DNA from: Segatella hominis
Lineage (GTDB): Bacteria > Bacteroidota > Bacteroidia > Bacteroidales > Bacteroidaceae
Assembly (NCBI RefSeq): GCF_019249725.2
Contig: NZ_CP137559.1
Span: 3,351,001-3,415,000, forward strand
Direction: 5' to 3'
Length of the DNA stretch: 64,000 nucleotides
Positions 34,331 to 43,256 of the stretch are shown here, in pieces. A model generated the notes under the pieces. The model was not told where the DNA came from. It did no database searches and saw only the letters and a program-made list of their open reading frames with translations. Positions within the stretch are counted from its first letter, which is position 1, and every line of letters begins with the position of its first letter. A program made the position numbers and the translations under genes.

Positions 34331-36403
34331 ATGAAAGAATTGTTGTTGTTGACTTTGTTGGCATCTTCGGCTACAGTTTCTGCTCAAGAGGTAGATTCTG
34401 TGAAAACTCAGCATATCAAAGAGGTGGTGGTCACTGCTAAGAATCACGTTGCAATCAAAGATGGTGTTTCATACACTCCAACTCCTGAAGAACGCAAGTC
34501 TTCATCTAATTATTCTGCATTGCTGGCTCGTATGATGGTGGCAGGATTGCATGTAGATGAATTTACAAATAAAGTTGAGACAAATTGGGGCAAGGAAGTT
34601 CATTTCTTTATCAATGGTTTTGAGGCTAGCGATTGGGAGGTGAAAACTCTTCGACCAAAAGAGGTGGCCCGTGTGGAATTCTTACAATCACCATCTGAGG
34701 CAAAATATAAAAACTATCAGGCTGTAGTCAACTTTGTATTGCGTGAATACAAATATGGAGGTTATGTAATGGCCGAGACTAACCAAAGCTTTGGTAACTA
34801 TGATAGTGGTGATTATGATGTCGCAGGAAAGCTGAAGAAGGGACATATGACTTATCAGGCAATTGTGGAAGCATATTATAAAAATGCTCATGAAATAAGA
34901 GGTAACAGGAATATCACTTATACTTATAATGATGCTTCTACGCTTAACAAAAAGGTTGACTATGAGCAAGTTGAAAAGCAGCGAATTTATTCTACAGGTA
35001 TCAGCGCCAGATATGATTCCAATAATCTGATTTGGTTGGTTCAAGCTGGTGTGAGATATAACAAAACTCCTGATATTTATACCCGACAGAACATTAGATA
35101 CAATGAGTCTGAAGAGACTTCTTCTGTTTCTGATGCTACCTCTCAATCTCTTACGCCCTATGTGAGCTCACAATTCTATCTGGAGGGACTGCCTCATCGT
35201 GCTTATGTATATGGTGGACTTTCTTTCTCCTATAACCACAACAAGGGTAGCGAGGATTATCAATTAATGGAATCGGAAGGTCAAAGCATCATCAATGGAA
35301 CAAGGGAAAATGCTTATTTGCCAAGCTTATGGCTAGGTTATGGATTGCCTGTTTATAAACAAAATTATTTGGTGTTTACTGCTCAACTCAACTCTGAGAT
35401 TTATCGCACGAACTATTATGGAACCGCCGATACTTATCAGAAATTAGTGAACTCTTACTATTCCTTTGACTTAAATTATAATCATAAGTTCTCTAAAAAG
35501 TGGAGTGGCAGTTTGAAAATGTCCATACCTGTACAGAGTTATAAGGTTCAAGATGAACCAACGATGACAAAGGCTTATATTAATGGAGGCATGACGCTTA
35601 GTGGACGGTTTAACGAGAAGCATTCCGTTTATGTACAGGCTAACATCACTCAAAGTTCTATTAATCCTACTTACTACAATACAGTGGTGCGCCAGGACGA
35701 TGAGGTGACAGGCAGCAAGGGTAATGCTGATTTGAAAACTGTACGCCAGGCCTATGCCCTTTTGTCATATACATGGATGCCTTCTAATTTGTTCTCTCTT
35801 AATTCATCCTTTAGTTGGGATAATATCATCAATGATATTGTACCTTATTGGCATGAAATAAATGGACTGATGGTAAAGGAGATGATTAATAGTGGCTCGT
35901 TCAATCCAATATATATCAATGTGACTCCATCTTTGAACCTTGCACATGGTAAGATTCGTTTGAGTTCTAAAGTTTCGTATGTGCATGAATGGCATTCCGG
36001 TCTGTTTCATATAAACAACGGTTATTGGGGACTATATCCTACCTTGTATTGCAGACTAGGAAAATTCTGGACTGTAAATCTCAATTACGCTTATAGTTCT
36101 GGAGAAGGATATATGCGTGGAAGTTCCAACCTTACTCGCTTCTCAGATAATTTGAAGTTAGGATTACAATATACCAAGGGAAATTTATTTGTTAAATTAC
36201 AGGTTAATTCCCTCATACTTAAAAATGGTAATACGAAGAGTTGGCTTATCTCTGATTATATTGATAGTTATTCTTATCAAAGCCGTCCATGGGATAGACG
36301 CTATGTGTCATTATCTGCAAGTTATACTTTAGATTATGGCAAGAAGATTAATCATGGGAGCAATTTGAAATTTAACGGAACGACAAAAACGTCAGTATTG
36401 TAA
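34331..36403 (+). CDS. TonB-dependent-receptor-like outer-membrane protein 1
   Basis: A 690-residue outer-membrane protein with signal peptide (1-18, ending VSA). A short N-terminal IKEVVVTAKN stretch and a plug-like domain (about 30-135, with VHFFINGFEASDWEVKTLRP and VARVEFLQSPSEAKYKNYQ) are followed by a beta-barrel of alternating aromatic strands. It lacks the carboxypeptidase-like N-domain and a SusD partner, so it is not a SusC. Substrate unknown. Upstream lie a duplicated promoter, a perfect inverted repeat and a divergent kinase fragment; downstream a convergent AAA ATPase. The same layout repeats at 38.1-41.2 kb. Confidence 0.75.
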   Translation: MKELLLLTLLASSATVSAQEVDSVKTQHIKEVVVTAKNHVAIKDGVSYTPTPEERKSSSNYSALLARMMVAGLHVDEFTNKVETNWGKEVHFFINGFEASDWEVKTLRPKEVARVEFLQSPSEAKYKNYQAVVNFVLREYKYGGYVMAETNQSFGNYDSGDYDVAGKLKKGHMTYQAIVEAYYKNAHEIRGNRNITYTYNDASTLNKKVDYEQVEKQRIYSTGISARYDSNNLIWLVQAGVRYNKTPDIYTRQNIRYNESEETSSVSDATSQSLTPYVSSQFYLEGLPHRAYVYGGLSFSYNHNKGSEDYQLMESEGQSIINGTRENAYLPSLWLGYGLPVYKQNYLVFTAQLNSEIYRTNYYGTADTYQKLVNSYYSFDLNYNHKFSKKWSGSLKMSIPVQSYKVQDEPTMTKAYINGGMTLSGRFNEKHSVYVQANITQSSINPTYYNTVVRQDDEVTGSKGNADLKTVRQAYALLSYTWMPSNLFSLNSSFSWDNIINDIVPYWHEINGLMVKEMINSGSFNPIYINVTPSLNLAHGKIRLSSKVSYVHEWHSGLFHINNGYWGLYPTLYCRLGKFWTVNLNYAYSSGEGYMRGSSNLTRFSDNLKLGLQYTKGNLFVKLQVNSLILKNGNTKSWLISDYIDSYSYQSRPWDRRYVSLSASYTLDYGKKINHGSNLKFNGTTKTSVL

Positions 36404-36741
36404 TTGTTTATGCGTAATATTAAGGTTGTTCACCAACATTTGCAAGCATGCAATGCGGTATCACCTGCTTGCAGATGATATGTAGATATTTCGACAGGGA
36501 ATACTCTTTGGACTCTCTGTTGAAGATTTGTTTTGCAACAACGGAAGGTGTCTCCATGTTGGGCATCAATGAGGCTGCAAGAATATTGGGATTTCACTGG
36601 ATAAGCACTCGCTCTAATTGATATCCAATCAAAGTCCAATTTGGAGCGAGTTTGTTTTGTTAACACATAAATAAATCTCTCTTGCAAAATCGCCAATGAA
36701 GCTGTAGAAAGACTTCGTTGGCGATTTCTCAATATATAATC
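36404..36741. other. Interval between outer-membrane gene 1 and the ATPase
   Basis: No gene recognised. From 36619 on it matches 40580 onward (start of the duplicated ATPase block) and includes the ATPase terminator. A 60-codon plus-strand frame ending at 36621 (...EGVSMLGINEAARILGFHW) has no recognised family. Confidence 0.5.
36687..36727 (-). terminator. ATPase terminator (copy 1)
   Basis: 15-bp stem (36687-36701 with 36713-36727, one G-U pair), followed on the minus strand by TTTTGC. In the duplicate at 40648-40688 both arms carry a matching change (CCAATG/CGTTGG versus CCAGTG/CGCTGG), so pairing is preserved. Confidence 0.7.
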
Positions 36742-37812
36742 TTACTCAATCATATTCTTGAGTATCCATTTCCTGAAGAATGGGTCTTCTATTTCATATC
36801 TGTCACTTCGGATGATGTAGCCTTTCTTGCTTAAACGCAATAGGGCACTGGTCATCGTGCTGGTAGGTTGGTTCCTGTCTTGTGCAGGATTGTTGCCCTC
36901 GCAGATACTGACCATTACATACTTGTCTGTCTTATTGAAATTCAACCATAAACGTTCGTAGTCTAAATCATGAGTTGTTATGATGTCTTCTATGGCGAGT
37001 TGGAGTACATCCTCGTTTTTGCCAGCTTCCAGGTTGTTCCAAACTGCGAATGAAAGCTGTTGCGTGTAGTATGGATGGCAACTTGTAAAGGCCAGTATCT
37101 CGTCTGCAATTTGAGTAGGCTGCTCTGATACATCTTTCAATCTGTCTGCAATATATGATTTGAAATCTTCGTATGGAATCTTGTTGAGTCTCATCAGCAT
37201 TCCAAAATGATAGAACGGAGACTTCACACGTTCAAAGATATCTGTCATCATCGATTCCTGGCTGCCCAGAAAGATGTAATTGATGTCTGTCTGTTCCTGC
37301 ATGATGGAACGGAGCTGCTTATCCATGTTTTTATCGATTTCCAGGATGCTTTGAAACTCGTCAAAGACAACAATCAGTTTGTTTTGAGGTGTAGAAACCT
37401 TCTGAATTGTATTTAAAACATCTTCTATTGCAGTTGTTCCATTATCGGTTGATGGTTGGAATGAAACCGATAGCTCGTCTGTCATCGGGTTCATGTTGAT
37501 AGAAGGAATGATGCGGAAGTTACGAAGATAGTGCTTCATCTTTTCCAGTTTGAATTGATTGAGCAGTTCCTTCAGAAGCTTTGCCGCAAAATCTTCTTTG
37601 CTGAGCACGGCTTGCATATTGAGCCATAGGTATGGTCGTTGGGTTTGGACAACAGCCTTTTTTACGAGACTTGATTTACCAAAACGTCGTGGTGACATAA
37701 GAACAAGGTGGTTCTCGCTCTTGAGAAACTGTACGATGTAGTCCAGTTCTTTCACTCTGTCTGTAAAGTATGGAGCATCAACTAATGAGCCAAATTTAAA
37801 CGGATTTTCCAT
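36742..37812 (-). CDS. AAA-family ATPase (archaeal-ATPase-like) with C-terminal winged helix
   Basis: A 356-residue P-loop ATPase. The start MENPFKFGSLVDAPYFTDR at 37812 is the conserved beginning of this Bacteroidota family; a longer frame lacks support. Seen: Walker A-like SPRRFGKSSLVKKAV (about 42), Walker B LIVVFDEFQSI (about 152), sensor YIFLGSQESMM (about 182), arginine-rich central part, and a C-terminal winged helix (TSALLRLSKKGYIIRSDRYEIEDPFFRKWI). The family is often multicopy and its cellular role is unknown. A broken copy lies at 40703-41166 and a related remnant at 43257. Confidence 0.85.
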   Translation of the reverse strand: MENPFKFGSLVDAPYFTDRVKELDYIVQFLKSENHLVLMSPRRFGKSSLVKKAVVQTQRPYLWLNMQAVLSKEDFAAKLLKELLNQFKLEKMKHYLRNFRIIPSINMNPMTDELSVSFQPSTDNGTTAIEDVLNTIQKVSTPQNKLIVVFDEFQSILEIDKNMDKQLRSIMQEQTDINYIFLGSQESMMTDIFERVKSPFYHFGMLMRLNKIPYEDFKSYIADRLKDVSEQPTQIADEILAFTSCHPYYTQQLSFAVWNNLEAGKNEDVLQLAIEDIITTHDLDYERLWLNFNKTDKYVMVSICEGNNPAQDRNQPTSTMTSALLRLSKKGYIIRSDRYEIEDPFFRKWILKNMIE

Positions 37813-37860
37813 AATCGAAATTTTTCGTAACGAAATTTTTCGCAAAGATACGAAAAAATA
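37813..37860 (-). promoter_or_regulatory. ATPase promoter with tandem CGAAAAATTTCG words
   Basis: On the minus strand TATCTTTGC is followed in the leader by CGAAAAATTTCG, TTA, CGAAAAATTTCG and then ATT and the ATG. The repeated near-palindromes could be an autoregulatory site. The duplicate (41167-41210) keeps the promoter but has diverged words. Confidence 0.55.
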
Positions 37861-37892
37861 AAGATGCTTAGAAGATAAACTCCTTTAAATTA

Positions 37893-38100
37893 TTATTGTT
37901 TAACATCTTTCGGCTTGAGTGTAGCAAACTCGGTATTGCCCAGTGTCTTCTCGCTGCAGCCACGGAAGCTGAGCACATGAGTCTCTGTATCTACGGTGTA
38001 GGCACCTATGTTTATCATACGAGAATTGCTGAAGTCTTTGCGCTTGGCATAGCGGTTTACCCATCCCAGAAACTCACGGCTGTCGAAAGGCTTCTTATAT
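37893..38100 (-). pseudogene. C-terminal fragment of an OmpR-type response regulator
   Basis: The minus-strand frame reads KKPFDSREFLGWVNRYAKRK, then a linker and INIGAYTVDTETHVLSFRG and NTEFATLKPKDVKQ before TAA. KPFD at the end of a receiver domain, a short linker, then IG.YTVD.....L and an EFA-like helix start are the hallmarks of OmpR-type regulators. The receiver domain upstream is missing: the frame is cut at about 38101, exactly where the duplicated promoter cassette begins. The DNA-binding part is also incomplete. Confidence 0.5.
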
Positions 38101-38195
38101 AATAATTTAGGGGGCAAATATTATGTGAGAAATGATGTAAAAAGTTTGGTGGTTTGAGCAATTTGCCGTAATTTTGCACCGAGATCATTTTAATT
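38101..38195 (+). repeat. Duplicated promoter cassette, copy 2
   Basis: About 95 bp matching 34219-34311 with few changes. TTTG (38145-38148), 20 bp, TAATTTTGC (38169-38177). The left arm of the inverted repeat found in copy 1 is absent. Confidence 0.85.
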
Positions 38196-38245
38196 TACTG
38201 AGCCTACTTTCAACAAGCCTTACTTTTTTAAGTGGACTCAGTAAA
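38194..38245 (+). promoter_or_regulatory. Leader stem-loop before outer-membrane gene 2
   Basis: TTTACTGAG (38194-38202) pairs with CTCAGTAAA (38237-38245); pairing continues inward through ACTT/AAGT with mismatches. It sits in the leader, about 40 bp before the ATG, and is not present in the copy at 34.3 kb. Confidence 0.5.
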
Positions 38246-38284
38246 TGACAAAGGTGATTCTTTAAACTTAAAGGTTATATTAAT

Positions 38285-40483
38285 ATGGTTGTTAAGAGAT
38301 TTTTTATAAGTATATCCATGTTGTTCTTGGGGGCGCTTCTGTTGCAAGCTAAGAACAATGTGATAGACAGTGGGCAATATTTTAGACCTGTTCCTGCAAA
38401 CATTGCTATCCTTGATTCTGATAGTAGCGTTGTTGCCAAAAACATGACTGGTATCTCGGATTCTACAGCAATCTCTCTATCTGATATAGAGGTGATAGGG
38501 CATCGCAAAAACATAAAGTTGTCTGGTCATAATTTACTCGTAGACGTAGAGCATGATTCTATTCTTAACCATCAGAATGATATATATGAACTGATTGGTA
38601 AGGTTCCTGGTGTCTTACATTTAGGGAATTCGTTCAATGTGTTGGGTAAGGGAGCACCGGTCTATTATTTAAACGGGCGTAAGGTGAGAGATCAAAGTCT
38701 TATCGATAACTTACCAGTTGATCAAATCAAATCTTTAAAAATCGTTGCCATGCCAGGGGCGGATTATGACACGTCGGGTTCACCTGTGATTGATATAAAA
38801 ACTAAGATTTTAGGAGATGGTGTGGCATTTAATGTCATCGGAAATGTCACTCAGGCAAAGCATTTGGCTCATAAAACAGGTTTCTCTTCAACATACAATT
38901 CAGGAAAAATAGATTTGTATGGTAAGTATTACTATAGGAGAAATAATGCTTCCGAAAGTTCTGATTATAATAAACAGGTATTGGCTGATACCATTTGGAA
39001 TAAAATGCAACATATTGAAAGCTTAACGCATTCTGGTAGTCATACTTATTCTGCTGGTATGACTTATCATCTGTCTGATAAATCAGAACTAGGGATGCTT
39101 TATAGTGGAATGTACACGGATGGAAAGGTTGAGACTCGGGATACATTTAGTGTAGTGCCAAATGCAGGACCTGCATATTATCTCTTTGATAAGAATAAAT
39201 CCAAAAACAACCTCCTTACGCATCATGTCAATATGTATTATGATGCAAGTTTGAATCATGCCTGGCACGTGAGTGTAGTGATGGATTATATTTCTAAAGC
39301 ATCGAACACTAATTCTGCTTTAAAGGAAAATCATATAGGTACGAGCTCTGAGGTTTCATATATGGGACATTCTAAATGGAATGTCCTGGCTTCTAATTTC
39401 CATGCTACCCATGATTTTGGAAAATGGGGCACTATGGGTATGGGATATGATTTCAGCTATAGTGAGGGAATAGACAAGATAGATTATGAACGGTTGAAGT
39501 TCGATGGTCGTTTTGAGAATAAGGAAGTTAAAAATGCAGTATTTATCAACTACGAATTACCCTTGGGGGACTTTTCTTTGAGTACAGGAATACGTTATCA
39601 GAATCTATATTCTCGTCGGAAGAATGAAAAGGCGTCTGTGATAGAGTCGCATAGTGATAATACATTCTTGCCGTCAGTAACCCTGGGTTATAGTCATGGA
39701 TTGTTGGTGCAGAATCTTAGCTATTCGATAGGAACAGAGCGGGCTAATTATGCAGATATGAATGATAATGTGACGTATGTGAACCGTTATGAGCAATCTA
39801 AGGGTAATAGCCAGTTGAAGACAGCCATCACTCATAGCTTGTCTTATCTGTTGATGTATAAGTCTTTGTTTCTTACATTAAATTATGATTATGTTTATCG
39901 TCCATTATTGCCGGTGATTTATTCTTTGGAAGGTAATTCGGCAGTAACGGTTTCGTCACAAGATAATTTGTCGCATCGTCAAGCATTGTCGGCGATGTTG
40001 AATTGGCGTAAGACCTATAAATGCTATACTGCGTCGTTGACGGGATTCTTTCAGAAGTCAATAATGCATTATCCGGGTATTGATGGAACAACATTTCATG
40101 ATGGACATCCGTCGACAATTCTTAATTTTGATAATGATTTCCGGCTTCCTAAGCATTTCCTGCTCTCTCTGTCTTGGCAACAAGTTTGGGGTGGATACAT
40201 GGAGTCGATAAATGTAAAATCATCTTCTTCTGTCAATTTGAGTATCAAAAAATCTTTCTTGAACGATAGATTGCGGTTATCATTAGATGGGTATGATATT
40301 TTTAATGGAGATAGAAATCGTGCTTGTAGGCAGATTTATAATGTTAAATCTAGTTTTAATACAAAGTATGAAACTCGAAAAGTAGGATTGACGTTAACAT
40401 ATCGTTTCCATAAGATAAAAGAAAGAGAGGATCAAACATCAGCAGAGGTAGAAATGAAGAGACTTGGTATTCCGGAAGAATAG
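38285..40483 (+). CDS. TonB-dependent-receptor-like outer-membrane protein 2 (OMP beta-barrel family)
   Basis: A 732-residue outer-membrane protein with an N-terminal signal (ending LLLQA). Plug-like region about 70-175 (LSDIEVIGHRKNIKLSGHNL, LIGKVPGVLHLGN, PVYYLNGRKV, IKSLKIVAMPGADYDTSGSP), then a barrel ending in GLTLTYRF and a polar tail. This is the pattern of the PF14905-type outer-membrane beta-barrel family. It shares promoter sequence with the gene at 34331 but little protein sequence, so promoter and coding parts have different histories. No SusD neighbour. Substrate unknown. Confidence 0.75.
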   Translation: MVVKRFFISISMLFLGALLLQAKNNVIDSGQYFRPVPANIAILDSDSSVVAKNMTGISDSTAISLSDIEVIGHRKNIKLSGHNLLVDVEHDSILNHQNDIYELIGKVPGVLHLGNSFNVLGKGAPVYYLNGRKVRDQSLIDNLPVDQIKSLKIVAMPGADYDTSGSPVIDIKTKILGDGVAFNVIGNVTQAKHLAHKTGFSSTYNSGKIDLYGKYYYRRNNASESSDYNKQVLADTIWNKMQHIESLTHSGSHTYSAGMTYHLSDKSELGMLYSGMYTDGKVETRDTFSVVPNAGPAYYLFDKNKSKNNLLTHHVNMYYDASLNHAWHVSVVMDYISKASNTNSALKENHIGTSSEVSYMGHSKWNVLASNFHATHDFGKWGTMGMGYDFSYSEGIDKIDYERLKFDGRFENKEVKNAVFINYELPLGDFSLSTGIRYQNLYSRRKNEKASVIESHSDNTFLPSVTLGYSHGLLVQNLSYSIGTERANYADMNDNVTYVNRYEQSKGNSQLKTAITHSLSYLLMYKSLFLTLNYDYVYRPLLPVIYSLEGNSAVTVSSQDNLSHRQALSAMLNWRKTYKCYTASLTGFFQKSIMHYPGIDGTTFHDGHPSTILNFDNDFRLPKHFLLSLSWQQVWGGYMESINVKSSSSVNLSIKKSFLNDRLRLSLDGYDIFNGDRNRACRQIYNVKSSFNTKYETRKVGLTLTYRFHKIKEREDQTSAEVEMKRLGIPEE

Positions 40484-40647
40484 ACTTTTCTTTGCTGTTT
40501 TCTAATAAAACTAAGAGGGAAACTAAAATGCGTTTGATATGGAATAAAAAGAATCAGATAATATAGAGTTGAAACTTCTTGATATCCAATCCAAGTCCAA
40601 TTTGGAGCGAGTTTGTTTTGTTAACACATAGATAAACCTCTCTTGCA

Positions 40648-40688
40648 AAATCGCCAGTGAAGCTGTAGAAAGACTTCGCTGGCGATTT
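40648..40688 (-). terminator. ATPase terminator (copy 2)
   Basis: 15-bp stem (40648-40662 with 40674-40688) with a compensatory change relative to copy 1. Confidence 0.6.
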
Positions 40689-40702
40689 CTCAATATATAA
40701 TC

Positions 40703-41166
40703 TTACTCAATCATATTCTTGAGTATCCATTTCCTGAAGAATGGGTCTTCTATTTCATATCTGTCACTTCGGATGATGTAGCCTTTCTTGCTTAAACGCA
40801 ATAAGGTACTGGTCATCGTGCTGGTAGGTTGGTTCCTGTCTTGTGTAGGATTGTTGCCTTCGCAGATACTGACCATTACATACTTGTCTGTCTAAAACAT
40901 CTTCTATTGCAGTTGTTCCATTGTCGGTTGATGGTTGGAATGAAACCGATACCTTGTCTGTCATCGGGCTTGTATATTGAGCCATAGGTATGGTCGCTGG
41001 GTTTGAGTAACAGCCTTTTTTACGAGACTTGATTTGCCAAAACGTTGTGGTGACATAAGAACAAGGTGGTTCTCGCTTTTGAGAAACTGTACGATGTTGT
41101 CCACTTCTTTCACTCTGTCTGTAAAGTATGGGGTATCAACCAATGAGAACAAAGCGGATTTTCCAT
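40703..41166 (-). pseudogene. AAA ATPase remnant, duplicate of the gene at 36742
   Basis: The block 40580-41270 matches 36619-37912 but is about half as long. Two internal deletions are visible by comparison: one removes the equivalent of about 36935-37409, the other about 37485-37610. Left are the start (VDTPYFTDRVKEVDNIVQFL, Walker A region SPQRFGKSSLVKKAV), a short middle (VSFQPSTDNGTTAIEDVL) and the C-terminal end. Walker B is lost and the frames no longer agree. The promoter and terminator are still recognisable. Confidence 0.85.
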
Positions 41167-41245
41167 AATCGATTTTTTTCGTAACGAAACTTTTCGCAAA
41201 GATACGAAAAAATAAAGATGCTCAGATGATAAAACCCTTAAATTA

Positions 41246-41400
41246 TTATTGTTTAATAGTTTTCGGATAGAAGGTCAAGGTTTTACCTATTATATAAGTT
41301 TTAAAGGAAAGCTTCCTTGTAGATTGCTCTTTGCCGCTCAATCTGTGTAGAGCTTTGCATATTTCGGAATATGGCTTATACTTTTGCGAATCATCCTTTA
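41246..41400 (-). pseudogene. Possible second response-regulator tail
   Basis: The frame ends [20 protein letters not shown] and GKTLTFYPKTIKQ, stopping at the same point of the duplicated block as the fragment at 37893 (...PKDVKQ). The IGKxLTFYP pattern resembles the linker and first strand of an OmpR-type DNA-binding domain. Too short to be certain. Confidence 0.3.
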
Positions 41401-41487
41401 TACAAAATGACTCAATGTTTGCAGAATTTGGAACATTTTTCTGCTGTTTCATCGAAAAGTGTTTCCTTTGTAGCCGTAATTAAGAAA

Positions 41488-42375
41488 ATGAATAAAATTA
41501 TGGCAGAAAATAGACAAGAATTGAACCGCAACTTGGCTCAGATGCTCAAGGGTGGTGTGATCATGGACGTGACAACTCCAGAACAGGCAAGAATCGCAGA
41601 GGCTGCAGGTGCATGCGCAGTAATGGCTTTGGAACGTATTCCAGCTGATATCCGTGCAGCAGGTGGTGTTTCTCGTATGAGCGATCCTAAGATGATCAAG
41701 GGTATTCAGGAGGCTGTTTCTATCCCTGTAATGGCTAAGTGCCGCATCGGTCACTTCGCTGAGGCTCAGATTCTTCAGGCTATCGAAATCGACTATATCG
41801 ACGAGAGCGAGGTGCTCTCTCCAGCAGATAATGTTTATCATATTGACAAGACTCAGTTTGATGTACCATTCGTTTGTGGTGCCAAGAACCTGGGTGAGGC
41901 ACTCCGTCGTATCGCTGAAGGTGCTACTATGATTCGTACCAAGGGTGAGCCAGGAACTGGTGATGTGGTTCAGGCTGTTACCCACATGCGTATGATGCAG
42001 AGCGAAATCCGCCGTTTGGTTTCTATGAGCGAGGATGAACTCTACGAGGCTGCCAAGCAATTGCAGGCTCCTTACGACCTGGTGAAGTATGTTCACGAGA
42101 ATGGTAAGTTGCCAGTAGTTAACTTTGCAGCAGGTGGTGTGGCTACTCCTGCCGATGCTGCCCTGATGATGCAGCTCGGTGCTGAGGGTGTATTCGTAGG
42201 CTCTGGTATCTTCAAGAGCGGTAACCCTGCTAAGCGTGCTCAGGCTATCGTGAAGGCAGTTACCAACTATAACGACCCTAAGATGTTGGCTGAGTTGAGT
42301 GAGGATCTCGGTGAGGCGATGGTTGGTATCAACGAGCAGGAGATTGCGCTCCTCATGGCTGAAAGAGGTAAGTAA
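41488..42375 (+). CDS. pdxS: Pyridoxal 5'-phosphate synthase, synthase subunit
   Basis: A 295-residue TIM-barrel enzyme that builds PLP from ribose 5-phosphate, glyceraldehyde 3-phosphate and ammonia supplied by PdxT. Seen: [40 protein letters not shown], the Schiff-base lysine in [10 protein letters not shown] (about residue 87) and the second lysine in [14 protein letters not shown] (about 155), and the phosphate loop [16 protein letters not shown]. Start at 41488 ([13 protein letters not shown]); the frame extends upstream without family similarity. pdxT follows after 65 bp. Confidence 0.96.
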   Translation: MNKIMAENRQELNRNLAQMLKGGVIMDVTTPEQARIAEAAGACAVMALERIPADIRAAGGVSRMSDPKMIKGIQEAVSIPVMAKCRIGHFAEAQILQAIEIDYIDESEVLSPADNVYHIDKTQFDVPFVCGAKNLGEALRRIAEGATMIRTKGEPGTGDVVQAVTHMRMMQSEIRRLVSMSEDELYEAAKQLQAPYDLVKYVHENGKLPVVNFAAGGVATPADAALMMQLGAEGVFVGSGIFKSGNPAKRAQAIVKAVTNYNDPKMLAELSEDLGEAMVGINEQEIALLMAERGK

Positions 42376-42397
42376 TAGATGATGATGTTTTAATTGG

Positions 42398-42428
42398 AAG
42401 GCCCCTCCTGCAAAGAAGGGGCTTTTGT
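42398..42428 (+). terminator. Weak hairpin between pdxS and pdxT
   Basis: GCCCCT...AGGGGC followed by TTTTGT. A weak terminator or attenuator that could lower pdxT relative to pdxS. Confidence 0.5.
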
Positions 42429-42440
42429 ATTAGGAAAAAT

Positions 42441-43010
42441 ATGAGAATAGCAGTATTAGCTTTACAAGGTGCTTTTGCTGAGCATAGACAGAAGTTGGCT
42501 CAGTTGGGTGTGGATAGTTTTGAGGTGCGCCAGTTGAAGGATTGGGAGCAGCCTAAGGATGGCTTGATTATTCCTGGTGGCGAGAGTACTACCCAGGCAA
42601 AACTCTTGAATGAACTCGGATTGATGGAACCTGTGAAGGAGGCCATTGCAGCAGGCTTGCCTGTTTATGGTACTTGTGCTGGTTTGATTCTTCTTGCCAA
42701 GAAGATAGAGGGTGAGCCAAGTCATCGCATTGCTTCCATGGATATCACGGCTTTGAGAAATGCCTATGGTCGCCAGTTGGGCAGTTTCTACATTGAGGCT
42801 CCGATGAAGGGCATTGAGGGCAATATTCCTATGACTTTCATCCGTGCTCCATATATTAAAGAGGTGTGGGGTGATGCCGAGGTTCTTGCCGAGGTAGATG
42901 GCAAGATTGTAGCTGCCCGTCAGGGTAACCAGCTGGTTACCGCCTTCCATCCGGAATTGAACGACAGTTTAGAGATACATAAGTATTTTCTGGGGATGTG
43001 CAAGAAGTAG
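42441..43010 (+). CDS. pdxT: Pyridoxal 5'-phosphate synthase, glutaminase subunit
   Basis: A 189-residue class-I glutaminase releasing ammonia for PdxS. Seen: GGESTTQAKLL (oxyanion region, about residue 47), the nucleophile cysteine in YGTCAGLILLA (about 79) and the His-Glu pair in TAFHPELN (about 170). Length is usual. It forms the PLP synthase complex with the upstream PdxS. Confidence 0.95.
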   Translation: MRIAVLALQGAFAEHRQKLAQLGVDSFEVRQLKDWEQPKDGLIIPGGESTTQAKLLNELGLMEPVKEAIAAGLPVYGTCAGLILLAKKIEGEPSHRIASMDITALRNAYGRQLGSFYIEAPMKGIEGNIPMTFIRAPYIKEVWGDAEVLAEVDGKIVAARQGNQLVTAFHPELNDSLEIHKYFLGMCKK

Positions 43011-43012
43011 GC

Positions 43013-43152
43013 TTCATCCTAAGATGAAACTTATTCCTTTAGCCGATGAAACAGGCTTCATGGGCACATGAAGCTATATTGCAAAGTATCTTAGGATACA
43101 TTGCCTGGTATGTTAAGATACATAGGCAGTATCCTAAGATACTTTTTTGAAT
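43013..43152. repeat. Periodic mini-palindrome array C
   Basis: TTCATC-CTAA-GATGAA (43013-43028), a degenerate unit centred at 43042, GCTTCATG-GGCA-CATGAAGC (43055-43074), GTATC-TTAG-GATAC (43086-43099), GTATG-TTAA-GATAC (43108-43121) and AGTATC-CTAA-GATACT (43128-43143), the last followed by a T run. Centres are 21-22 bp apart except one step of 28. All loops are 4 nt. Confidence 0.75.
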
Positions 43153-43256
43153 GCCCGATACTTTTTTCCGATAAATGTTTGCCGTTTACAAATATTCATC
43201 GTATCTTTGCATTATGAATTCTTCGTTACGTAAAATTAATAATGACGTAAATGCTT

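Noticed and set aside
36404-36741. Insertion sequence between receptor 1 and the ATPase
   Set aside because: No transposase similarity and no terminal inverted repeats; the similarity to 40580 onward is explained by the duplicated ATPase block.
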